DNA of 47,097 bases from assembly GCA_944391465.1 (NCBI GenBank), contig CALXTS010000013.1, forward strand, positions 1-47,097. The letters run 5' to 3'. This document shows, piece after piece, positions 24,335 through 32,104 of this stretch (positions are counted from its first letter, which is position 1; each line of letters opens with the position of its first letter). The position numbers were made by a program, and so were the translations under genes. This stretch comes from an uncultured Alphaproteobacteria bacterium. Its GTDB lineage: Bacteria > Pseudomonadota > Alphaproteobacteria > RF32 > CAG-239. Under the pieces are notes generated by a model. It made no database searches. It saw only the letters and a program-made list of their open reading frames with translations, and was not told the DNA's origin.

Positions 24335-25309
24335 TTATTTTTTCTTTACAATGCAAGAGCCACCCAGTGCCTTTATATCATTACACAGTTTATCAGCGCC
24401 GGCGCGATCTTTAAATGAACCCGCTTTCAGACGATAAAACAATCCTTTAGCTCCGAGGTCGGCGGTTTCAATTTCATGAGGTTGTCCGCTGAGAACGGTA
24501 TATTTTTGTGATAAAGATTTCCAAGAATTTTTTACCGCATCTAAATTGGGCGAGGCTATTAATTGTATCTGCCAGCTTCCTTTGGGAGCTGAAGTGTTTG
24601 ATATTTCTTTAGCCGGTTCTGGAGATGGCGCATCTATCTTTATGTTGACAGCTTGACGTTTGGGTTCAGCTTTTTCTACGGATTTTACTTCTTTTACTTC
24701 AGGAGCTGTTGCTTTATTTTCTGCGACTATCTGAGGTTGCGGTGTCTTTTGTGCCGCTTCTTTTATGCTGATGACTTTTTCCTCTGGTGCAGGTTCTTTT
24801 ACAGCAACAGGTTCATTAGCTTTGGCAATAACTTTTTCGGTAGTTTCTACTACCGGTGCAATATCTGGGATATTTGACGGTTCTGTAGAAATTGTATTAT
24901 TTGCAACCACCGGAATTTCTGGAAGTTTGGGCTCTTCCGGCGGAGGTAAAAGATTTTCAACTACCGGAGCCTGAGTGCCGGTTTTATCAATGATATTATA
25001 TATTGTCTTATCTTGATTATTAATTTCCATTCCGCCCGGATCTGCCGGTTGTACTTTGATGGCTGTTTGAGGTCTGCGTACGACCGGTATTTCTGCATCG
25101 GATACAGTTTCATAACGCGGTGAAAGAGCAAACCAACCGACCACGGCTGAAAGCGCTATTCCCGAAACAGCTCCGAGAAAAGCATTTTTGGAACGGTTTA
25201 TTTCATTTTTCTTTTCTTCAAAATTTAGGTTTGATTCATCATTGATTTTCTGACGAATTTCATCAAGAAAGTCATCATCTTTGCGGTTGTCATCAAAGTT
25301 AGGAAACAT
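24335..25309 (-). CDS. SPOR-domain cell-division/peptidoglycan-binding protein
   Basis: A 324-residue bitopic membrane protein: a charged cytoplasmic N-terminus (about 1-40), one membrane helix (about 42-62, FLGAVSGIALSAVVGWFAL), a long Pro/Glu/Val/Lys-rich periplasmic linker, and a C-terminal SPOR domain (about 243-322, from GSWQIQLIASPN to GGSCIVKK). SPOR domains bind denuded glycan strands at the septum. Start 25309 is chosen for AAGGAG 7 nt upstream; the longer frame from 25411 is unsupported. The place after dgt in the operon is a usual alphaproteobacterial position for this protein. Confidence 0.88.
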   Translation of the reverse strand: MFPNFDDNRKDDDFLDEIRQKINDESNLNFEEKKNEINRSKNAFLGAVSGIALSAVVGWFALSPRYETVSDAEIPVVRRPQTAIKVQPADPGGMEINNQDKTIYNIIDKTGTQAPVVENLLPPPEEPKLPEIPVVANNTISTEPSNIPDIAPVVETTEKVIAKANEPVAVKEPAPEEKVISIKEAAQKTPQPQIVAENKATAPEVKEVKSVEKAEPKRQAVNIKIDAPSPEPAKEISNTSAPKGSWQIQLIASPNLDAVKNSWKSLSQKYTVLSGQPHEIETADLGAKGLFYRLKAGSFKDRAGADKLCNDIKALGGSCIVKKK

Positions 25310-25416
25310 CTTTGGGCTCCTTGTTGCAGCATAAAAAAATAATGCAGACAGAATCCTTCTGTCTTTAATTATTGATATCCTACAGCAAAAAACTTTATAA
25401 TAGCTTAACAAAGCCC

Positions 25417-26571
25417 TTAAAATCTTGTGTGTGGGTCAAAAAGACGATGGTGCTCTTCAATGGCCATCATATCTGTCATGTTGGCAATGTAAGTGCATAT
25501 AATTTCAGCTTTATCTTCTTCCGATGTTATGGCGGAAATATTTTTTCTTGTTTCCAGTGGAAGCAGAAGCGGATTGTTGATAAAAGCATTAAATAAATCT
25601 TCGACGATTTTTTGCGATTTCATATCCATACGTGCAACGTTTGTATGTGTGTAAAAATATTTTTTCAGAAATTTTCTGAGCTCTTTAATGTCGTTTTGCA
25701 TTTTTGCCGAGAAATTGACTGTGAAATCTTTTTGTGAACGGACGTCTTCAGCTGTTTTGATGTTGAATTTTTTTAAGTTTTGCCGTGTGTTGTCTAATAA
25801 ATCAAAAATCATACGAGCTATCATATTGCGGGTAATTGCATATATGCGCAAATTGTCATCGGCTTGCGGGTTTGCTTTATCAAACTCGGTGATTATTTCT
25901 GCAATAAAGGGAAGTTCGCACAATTGCTCAATGCTAAAAAATCCGGCACGAAAACCATCGTCAATATCGTGGTTGTTATATGCAATATCATCCGCAAAAG
26001 AGGCAACTTGAGACTCCATTGAAGAATAGCGTTTTAAGTCGAGGTCAAACTTTTTGTTGTAAAATTTTAGGTATTTGCTTTTGTTGTTTTTTATCGGACC
26101 GTTATGTTTTACAGTTCCTTCCAAAACCTCCCATGATAAATTAAGTCCTTCAAATTCAGGATAGTGGACTTCAAGCTGGGTCATGATTTTAAGAGAATTG
26201 ACGTTATGGTCAAATCCTCCGTATTTTTTCATGGAATTATTAAGCCCTCTCTCTCCGGCGTGGCCGAAAGGAGAATGTCCGAGGTCGTGCGCAAGAGCTA
26301 TCGCTTCTCCCAGTTCTTCATTTAAGCAAAGTGATTTGCACAATGTTCTGGTAATTTGAGCTACTTCTATACTGTGGGTTAGTCTGGTGCGATAGTTTTT
26401 TCCTTCATGATAGGCAAAAACCTGAGTTTTTCCATCAAGTCTACGAAAAGCCGACGAATGAATTAATCTGTCTCGGTCTCGTTGGAAAGGGGATCGAATA
26501 ATGTTTTGAAAATCAGGATAAAGACGACCTCGACTGTCTTGAGGGTGAGACGCATAAGTTGCTAATTCCAT
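25417..26571 (-). CDS. dgt: dGTPase-like deoxynucleoside triphosphohydrolase
   Basis: HD-domain enzyme that hydrolyses dGTP and related dNTPs to deoxynucleoside and triphosphate, affecting dNTP pools and mutation rate. The 384 residues show the family start (DSRGRLYPD...RSPFQRDRDRLIHSSAFRRLDGKTQVF), His66 in THSIEVAQ and the metal-binding H95-D96 in AHDLGHSPFGHAGE. The length matches the shorter type 2 group found in alphaproteobacteria. It heads the operon continuing through the SPOR protein, M50 protease and NagZ. The ribosome-binding site is weak. It is divergent from xth; the 68-bp gap holds TATATT boxes but no clear full promoter. Confidence 0.93.
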   Translation of the reverse strand: MELATYASHPQDSRGRLYPDFQNIIRSPFQRDRDRLIHSSAFRRLDGKTQVFAYHEGKNYRTRLTHSIEVAQITRTLCKSLCLNEELGEAIALAHDLGHSPFGHAGERGLNNSMKKYGGFDHNVNSLKIMTQLEVHYPEFEGLNLSWEVLEGTVKHNGPIKNNKSKYLKFYNKKFDLDLKRYSSMESQVASFADDIAYNNHDIDDGFRAGFFSIEQLCELPFIAEIITEFDKANPQADDNLRIYAITRNMIARMIFDLLDNTRQNLKKFNIKTAEDVRSQKDFTVNFSAKMQNDIKELRKFLKKYFYTHTNVARMDMKSQKIVEDLFNAFINNPLLLPLETRKNISAITSEEDKAEIICTYIANMTDMMAIEEHHRLFDPHTRF

Positions 26572-26639
26572 ATTTTTTTCGCTTTCAATACCGATATTTT
26601 TAATATATGCTTCTGTTAGACAAATATTAAGAGGGAATT

Positions 26640-27431
26640 ATGATAATTGCAACATATAATGTAAATTCCGTAAATGCTCGGTTGGAAAATTTATTGCAAT
26701 GGCTTGAAAAAAATCAGCCGGATGTCGTTTTTTTGCAAGAAATTAAATGCGAGTTTAATGCTTTTCCTTTTTTTGAAATTAACAGTGCCGGATATGATGC
26801 TAAAGTTTTAGGGCAGAAAAGTTATAACGGTGTTGCGGTTTTGAGTAAGCATAAGCTCAAAGTCGTTCAAGAGGGATTGCCCGGATTTAAGGATGAAAGT
26901 GCGCGCTATTTGGAAACTTCTCTTATGGCAGACGGTAAAGAGTATCGGGTTGCATCTGTTTATTTGCCAAATGGCAATCCTCCCTATAATGATTCTGATG
27001 ACGATAGTCGATACGCTTATAAATTGGCATGGATGGATGCTTTATATCAGCATGCCAAAACATTGCTTGATTTAAGAATTCCGGTTATTTTGGGCGGTGA
27101 TTTTAATGTTATTATGACTGATGCCGATGTTTATAATCCGGAATTATATATTCATGATGCTTTGTTTAGGGAAGAAGTTAAGCAAAAACTCAAATCTGTA
27201 GAATATTTGGGTTTTTATGATGCCTTTCGTACATTGCATCCGACGAAAAACGGTTATACTTTTTGGGATTACAGCGGTGGTGCTTTTTATATTGATAACG
27301 GTATGCGAATCGATTATATCTTTTTGTCTCCCGACGCGGTTGATTGTTTGGAAAGTTGTGAGGTTGATAAGTCGCCGCGCGCCGGTTCAAAGCCATCAGA
27401 CCATACTGTTTTGAAAGCGATATTGAAATAA
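26640..27431 (+). CDS. xth: Exodeoxyribonuclease III (AP endonuclease)
   Basis: A 263-residue enzyme of the Xth family, usual length. It cuts DNA 5' of abasic sites and has 3'-5' exonuclease activity in base-excision repair. Motifs visible: ATYNVNSVNARL at the N-terminus, FLQEIKCE (metal-binding Glu near 34), GGDFNVIMTDADVYNP (catalytic Asp and Asn near 150), and SDHTVLKAIL at the C-terminus (catalytic Asp-His). GAGGG precedes the ATG. Its stop directly abuts the start of rnr. Confidence 0.93.
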   Translation: MIIATYNVNSVNARLENLLQWLEKNQPDVVFLQEIKCEFNAFPFFEINSAGYDAKVLGQKSYNGVAVLSKHKLKVVQEGLPGFKDESARYLETSLMADGKEYRVASVYLPNGNPPYNDSDDDSRYAYKLAWMDALYQHAKTLLDLRIPVILGGDFNVIMTDADVYNPELYIHDALFREEVKQKLKSVEYLGFYDAFRTLHPTKNGYTFWDYSGGAFYIDNGMRIDYIFLSPDAVDCLESCEVDKSPRAGSKPSDHTVLKAILK

Positions 27432-29507
27432 ATGGTAAAACAAAGATATAAAATTCCTGAGCATCCGGTTAATTTAAAGGTCGTTCGACAGGGAAGTTTG
27501 GGCGATTTAATCGCTGAAATTTCTGATACTTCTTGCGGAAATGTTAAAGGGCGGATTTTTGTTATTGAAAATCGAAAAATTAAGCCTGCTTTAGCTGTGG
27601 GAGACGAGTTTGTCGGCAAAATTGATGTCAGAAAAGGGCAATATGTTGTCAAACCAATTACACGTATTGCATTTGCCGAGCAACAGTATGAAAAATTTTA
27701 TGGTGTTATTGAAAAAAGAGACGGTAAGTATTTTTTAGTTTCATCTGAAAAAAGCCAACATATTGATTATTTACTCAATTCTTCTAAAAACGTTAAAGAA
27801 GGAGATTTTGTCAGTTTTGTTTTGGAAGGAGAAAGGCGTTTTAAACAGGTTAAAATTATTCATAATTTCGGTACTTTTAATCTTAACAAGGCAACCGCGG
27901 GTTTGATTTTGGAAAAATATAATATTCCTTATGAATTTGACGATAAGGTTTTAAAAGAGCTTAAATCTTTACCTTCTTTTGATAAAAAAATTCGGGAAGA
28001 TTTAACGCATTTGCCTTTGGTTACCATAGACGGTGATGATTCCAAAGATTTTGATGATGCTGTTTTTGCCAAAGAAACTGAAGACGGGTTTGAGTTGATT
28101 GTTGCCATTGCCGACGTGGCTTTTTATGTTCGTGACGGCAGTGCTTTGGACAGAGAGGCTTATAGAAGGGGAAATTCCGTTTATCTTCCGAATATGGTGG
28201 TTCCGATGCTGCCTGAAAAATTATGCAATGATTTATGTTCGCTTCGTCCAAAAGAGGAACGAGCTTGTATTGCATGTATTATGAATATAAATCTTGACGG
28301 GAAACTCATAAATTGGCGTTTTACGAGAGCGGTTATGAAGTCTGCGGCCAGACTTACGTATTCTGAGGTTCAAAGGGCTTTGGACGGAGAAAAAACACCT
28401 CAGATTGCTCCTCTTTATTCTAAGGTTATTGAGCCGCTCTATCATGTCTATAAGGCTTTGGCTCGGGCGCGAGAAAAACGGGGCGCTTTGGAAATTGAAA
28501 CAAATGAGTTTAAAATAAAAGTTGGAAAAAACGGAGAAGTTGTTTCAATTAGCAAAGAGGAAATTTTTGTTTCTAATAAAATTATTGAAGAATGTATGAT
28601 AGCGGCTAATGTTGCCGCCGCACTGACTTTGAAAAAAGGAAAGTTGCCGGTTATGTATCGTGTGCATGATAAGCCTAAACCGGAAAAACTTGAGGAGGCA
28701 AAGCCTTTACTGGAAGACTTAAATATGAAACTTCCCGATGTTTCGGCTTTGCAACCTAAACATTTTAATCGTCTTATGAGTAAATGTGCCGCCAAAGGTT
28801 ACGCTCAAGGGATTGATGATATGATTCTCAGAATGCAATCCCAAGCTGTCTATTCTCCTAAAAATATCGGACATTTTGGTTTGGCTTTGAAGGATTATGT
28901 TCATTTTACATCGCCTATTCGCCGCTATGCCGATTTATTGATTCACAGAGCTTTGATTAATACTTGCCATATGCGCGATGGAGAAGGATTAACTGATACG
29001 GCAACTATGACTCTGTTTGAAGATATCGGAAAACATATTTCAGAAACTGAGCGAAATGCCGTTAATGCCGAAAGAGATTTGGTGGCTCGTTTTGTGTCGG
29101 CTTATTTACAACCAGCGTTGGGGGCTGATTTTGAGGTTAAAATTGTCGGGCTCTCTAATGCAGGTTTGTTTGTGAGAATTGAAAGCCTTGGGGCAGAGGG
29201 ATTAATACCTCTTTCTTCCATGCCTGATGATGATTATGAACTTTTGTGCGGAAATATGCGCTTGGAAGGTGTTTTCAGCGGGTTGTGCTTTAATTTTGGC
29301 GATAAGATAAATGCTCGATTGGCGGAGGCTTCTCCTATCAGTGGCGGATTGATTTTTAAGTATCTGGATTCAGAGTTGGGAGATACATATTATCAAAAAG
29401 GTCGCGGAGCCAAAACCTCATTTTATAAAAACAGCAAGAAAAAGTTTGAAAAAAAGAAAAAAACAGACAATAGTAAAAGACGTAAGAGAAAAAAAGTGAG
29501 AAAGTGA
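27432..29507 (+). CDS. rnr: Ribonuclease R
   Basis: A processive 3'-5' exoribonuclease of the RNB family able to degrade structured RNA. The catalytic block TIDGDDSKDFDDAVF (198-212) holds the metal-binding aspartates. The RNB domain continues to HFTSPIRRYADLLIHRAL. An S1 RNA-binding domain lies at about 570-650 (GADFEVKIVGLSNAGLFVRIESLGAEGLI), and the tail is very Lys/Arg-rich (about 665-691), as in RNase R. At 691 residues it is shorter than E. coli RNase R (813) and begins near the cold-shock region, without an N-terminal winged helix. The start directly abuts xth. Confidence 0.94.
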   Translation: MVKQRYKIPEHPVNLKVVRQGSLGDLIAEISDTSCGNVKGRIFVIENRKIKPALAVGDEFVGKIDVRKGQYVVKPITRIAFAEQQYEKFYGVIEKRDGKYFLVSSEKSQHIDYLLNSSKNVKEGDFVSFVLEGERRFKQVKIIHNFGTFNLNKATAGLILEKYNIPYEFDDKVLKELKSLPSFDKKIREDLTHLPLVTIDGDDSKDFDDAVFAKETEDGFELIVAIADVAFYVRDGSALDREAYRRGNSVYLPNMVVPMLPEKLCNDLCSLRPKEERACIACIMNINLDGKLINWRFTRAVMKSAARLTYSEVQRALDGEKTPQIAPLYSKVIEPLYHVYKALARAREKRGALEIETNEFKIKVGKNGEVVSISKEEIFVSNKIIEECMIAANVAAALTLKKGKLPVMYRVHDKPKPEKLEEAKPLLEDLNMKLPDVSALQPKHFNRLMSKCAAKGYAQGIDDMILRMQSQAVYSPKNIGHFGLALKDYVHFTSPIRRYADLLIHRALINTCHMRDGEGLTDTATMTLFEDIGKHISETERNAVNAERDLVARFVSAYLQPALGADFEVKIVGLSNAGLFVRIESLGAEGLIPLSSMPDDDYELLCGNMRLEGVFSGLCFNFGDKINARLAEASPISGGLIFKYLDSELGDTYYQKGRGAKTSFYKNSKKKFEKKKKTDNSKRRKRKKVRK

Positions 29508-30665
29508 ATGCGTGTCGGGTTCTTGATTTTTTTTGTGATGTTTTTGGTTTTCGGTAATGGTTATGCTGCCGATAGAGAAGTTTTGCGCGAAATCTACACT
29601 AAAGTTCCCGATACTTATGTTTATCCGCTTGATGTTGAAACGGTAGCCGTTAATTTGCTTAAGGGTATCCAAGGAGTGGATAAGCAATTGCGAATCGGTG
29701 ATGATGATTCCAGAGTCAGTCTTTATTACAAAGGACGGTTGTTGAAGAGTTTATATAAGCCTGAGGACAGACAAAATATAAATCAATGGGTTGATTTGTC
29801 GGCAGAATTGTTGGATTTGGCTGCTGAAAAGTCTCCTCTTGCCGCTAAGCATGATTTTGAAATGCCTGATTTGATGATGAAAGCATCAATTTCTCAATAC
29901 GGCGATGATTCAAAATTTTATCTAAATCCCGAAGATATGAGCGGCAAACGGTTGAAACATCGTCGCAATTTTGCTGCAAGAATTGAAGACAATGATAAAT
30001 TGTATATTAAAATTTTGGCTTTTAATAATTATACCAAAGAAGATGTAGAAAAAGCCGTTAAAGAGCATCCGGAGGCAAAAGGTTTGATTTTGGATTTAAG
30101 AGAAAGTCCCGGCGGAGTGATTAACGGCGCCGTTGATATTGCAGATTTGTTTTTGGACAATGCTATTGTGGCTTCTACCAGAGGGCAGAAAGATATCGTT
30201 TTTTACAGCGCCAAAGAAGGAGATATTTTGAATGGTAAGCCAATCGTTGTTTTGGTTGACGGAAATACGGCATCGGCGGCTGAGGTTTTGACTGCCGCAT
30301 TACAAGAGCAGAGCAGAGCGAAAGTTGTCGGGACTAAAACTTTCAGCAAAGGGAGTATTCAAACGCTGATTTCTTTGAGCAGCGGAGGCACAATCTCTTT
30401 AACCAGTGCTTATATCTATACGCCTTCGGAATTAAAACTTGATAAGAAAGGTGTTTTACCGAATTATTGCACGTTTGAAATGCCGGATTCAAAAAATGTT
30501 GAGAATTTTCTGGCTTTGGGAGAATATCGGCTTTGTTTTAGTGAAGAAAGAGCCGATAAAGGATTTGATATTGCCGTGGCCGCTGCTTTAATTGATTCTT
30601 TGGTCGTGAAAACTCCTGAAAATGTTTTTCTTGACGTTTCAGAGCCGCAAAACGGCGAAATTTAA
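29508..30665 (+). CDS. Exported S41-family (CtpA-like) serine protease without a PDZ domain
   Basis: A 385-residue exported protease. Signal peptide MRVGFLIFFVMFLVFGNGYA is followed by an N-terminal helical part, then the S41 catalytic domain: GLILDLRESPGGVINGAVDIADLF (192-215), nucleophile Ser256 in DGNTASAAEVL, and general base Lys281 in TFSKGSIQ. The PDZ domain usual in CtpA appears missing or reduced; the region between 60 and 155 is too short and unlike it. It starts directly at the rnr stop codon, so xth, rnr and this gene form a tight operon. Typical substrates are periplasmic murein hydrolases; here unknown. Confidence 0.85.
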   Translation: MRVGFLIFFVMFLVFGNGYAADREVLREIYTKVPDTYVYPLDVETVAVNLLKGIQGVDKQLRIGDDDSRVSLYYKGRLLKSLYKPEDRQNINQWVDLSAELLDLAAEKSPLAAKHDFEMPDLMMKASISQYGDDSKFYLNPEDMSGKRLKHRRNFAARIEDNDKLYIKILAFNNYTKEDVEKAVKEHPEAKGLILDLRESPGGVINGAVDIADLFLDNAIVASTRGQKDIVFYSAKEGDILNGKPIVVLVDGNTASAAEVLTAALQEQSRAKVVGTKTFSKGSIQTLISLSSGGTISLTSAYIYTPSELKLDKKGVLPNYCTFEMPDSKNVENFLALGEYRLCFSEERADKGFDIAVAAALIDSLVVKTPENVFLDVSEPQNGEI

Positions 30666-30674
30666 AAATTCCTG

Positions 30675-30702
30675 TTGACATAAGGTTAAAAAAATGTATA
30701 TT
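30675..30702 (+). promoter_or_regulatory. Promoter of rpmG
   Basis: Consensus TTGACA (30675-30680), 16-bp spacer, TATATT (30697-30702), 45 bp before the rpmG ATG. Confidence 0.75.
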
Positions 30703-30747
30703 GAGCTCAAATGTTTGAATCAATAACACTAAAAAGAGTATAAAGAA

Positions 30748-30915
30748 ATGGCTAAAGCAGTAAAAGTTAAAGTTAAATTAGAGAGTACAGCCGGTACAGG
30801 AACGTTTTACCTTGCTGAGAAAAATCCGAGAACTCATCCGGAAAAGTTGACTTTGAAAAAATATGATAAGAAGTCTAAAAAACACGAAGAGTTCGTTGAG
30901 AAAAAATTAAAGTAA
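30748..30915 (+). CDS. rpmG: 50S ribosomal protein L33
   Basis: A 55-residue basic protein, MAKAVKVKVKLESTAGTG..., with YLAEKNPRTHPEKLTLKKYD and a Lys-rich end; this is the complete L33 with the family pattern. It binds 23S rRNA near the E site. It has no cysteines, so it is the zinc-free type, as is common in alphaproteobacteria. It has its own strong promoter and terminator. Nearness to rnr is a recurring order in this class. It is easily missed because of its short length. Confidence 0.95.
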   Translation: MAKAVKVKVKLESTAGTGTFYLAEKNPRTHPEKLTLKKYDKKSKKHEEFVEKKLK

Positions 30916-30944
30916 ATCTTTTGAGATTAAAATTTGTATCAGAA

Positions 30945-30979
30945 GGCGTTTGAGGTTGTATTTTCAGACGCCTTTTTTT
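30945..30979 (+). terminator. Terminator after rpmG
   Basis: GGCGTTTGA (30945-30953) pairs with TCAGACGCC (30964-30972), one G-U, then seven T. Confidence 0.85.
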
Positions 30980-31027
30980 GTTTTTATCCGTCTTATTTAC
31001 TTTGTCGAACCCAAACAGTACCGATGA

Positions 31028-31975
31028 TTAGGAATCTTTTTCAAGTGGGTGGGCTTTGTGATATTCTTTTTTTAATGTTTCAATTTGGACATCTGTATAG
31101 CGCTGAGTCGTGCTGAGGGACGCATGACCTAAAAGTTCTTGAATGGAGCGCAAATCAGTCCCTTCTGCCAAAAGGTGAGTAGCAAAAGTGTGTCGTAAGG
31201 CATGTGGGGTTAAGGTTTCCGGAAGACCTAATGCTCGGCGTATCTTTTCAAGGCTTCGTTGAACTATTCGCGGGCTTAAACGCTCTCCTCTTGCTCCTAA
31301 AAACAACGGCTCTCCGTTTTTGAGATGATAGGGGCAGGCATTTATGTAGGCATTTATATTTTCAACCACCAAAGAGAGTAAAGGAACAATGCGTTCTTTG
31401 TTGCCTTTTCCTTTGATGCGCAGAAAATTTTGGTCGGTTATATCTCCGATATTGAGTGACAAGGCTTCAGAAATTCGCAAACCGCATCCGTATAATATTG
31501 TAAAAATGGCGACATCTCTAAGCCCTTGCCACTCTTTTTTTTCAAATTCGGCGGCATTTTTCAAAAGTTTAAATGTTTGTTGTATATCAAGCGATTTTGG
31601 AAGAATCTTCGGCTTTCGGGGAGAGGATATGATACTGATGGCGGTATTTTCAATAATTTTATTGCGATTGAGCCATTTGAAAAAGCTACGAAGAGTTGAA
31701 AGTTCTCGAGCGAGGGAACTCTTTTCTATATATTTTGCGTTTCGATAACTCAAAAAAGCACGGAAATCTCGAACATCGAGTTTTTTTAAGTCAGAAAGAG
31801 AACACAAACGTTCATTAAAATACTCATAAGTAAAGTTGAAAAATAGGCTCAAATCTCGAGAATAACCATCAACGGTATGCGGAGAATAGCAACGTTCGTC
31901 GCGCAACCAGTCTTGCCAACGTTGAATTAATTTTTTAACCTCGTCCGAAGTTTTATATTCTATTTCTTGTCTCAT
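31028..31975 (-). CDS. xerC: Tyrosine recombinase XerC
   Basis: A 315-residue tyrosine recombinase; with XerD it resolves chromosome dimers at dif. The N-terminal SAM-like core-binding domain (about 12-105, WLRDERCYSPHTVDGYSRDL) is followed by the catalytic domain with all active-site residues visible: Arg167 (GCGLRISEAL), Lys190 (RIKGKGNKER), His258 and Arg261 (TPHALRHTFATHLL), His284 (LLGHASLSTTQRYT) and the nucleophile Tyr293. The position next to priA and the general length favour the housekeeping XerC over a phage integrase. It is divergent from priA. Confidence 0.9.
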   Translation of the reverse strand: MRQEIEYKTSDEVKKLIQRWQDWLRDERCYSPHTVDGYSRDLSLFFNFTYEYFNERLCSLSDLKKLDVRDFRAFLSYRNAKYIEKSSLARELSTLRSFFKWLNRNKIIENTAISIISSPRKPKILPKSLDIQQTFKLLKNAAEFEKKEWQGLRDVAIFTILYGCGLRISEALSLNIGDITDQNFLRIKGKGNKERIVPLLSLVVENINAYINACPYHLKNGEPLFLGARGERLSPRIVQRSLEKIRRALGLPETLTPHALRHTFATHLLAEGTDLRSIQELLGHASLSTTQRYTDVQIETLKKEYHKAHPLEKDS

Positions 31976-32104
31976 GTTTTAATGATAACATGAAATATTT
32001 AAATTTTGGTTCATTCTTTTATGTTTATTAATTGCTGGGGATTGTTGAGGGTCTGGGGTTTTCATTTCGGTAGAGAGTTGTATGATGTCTCAAAAGGAAA
32101 AATA

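Noticed and set aside
31028..31975. Tyrosine recombinase as a phage or integron integrase
   Set aside because: The length, XerC-like motifs and position beside priA fit the housekeeping enzyme; there are no attachment-site repeats, phage genes or tRNA disruption nearby.
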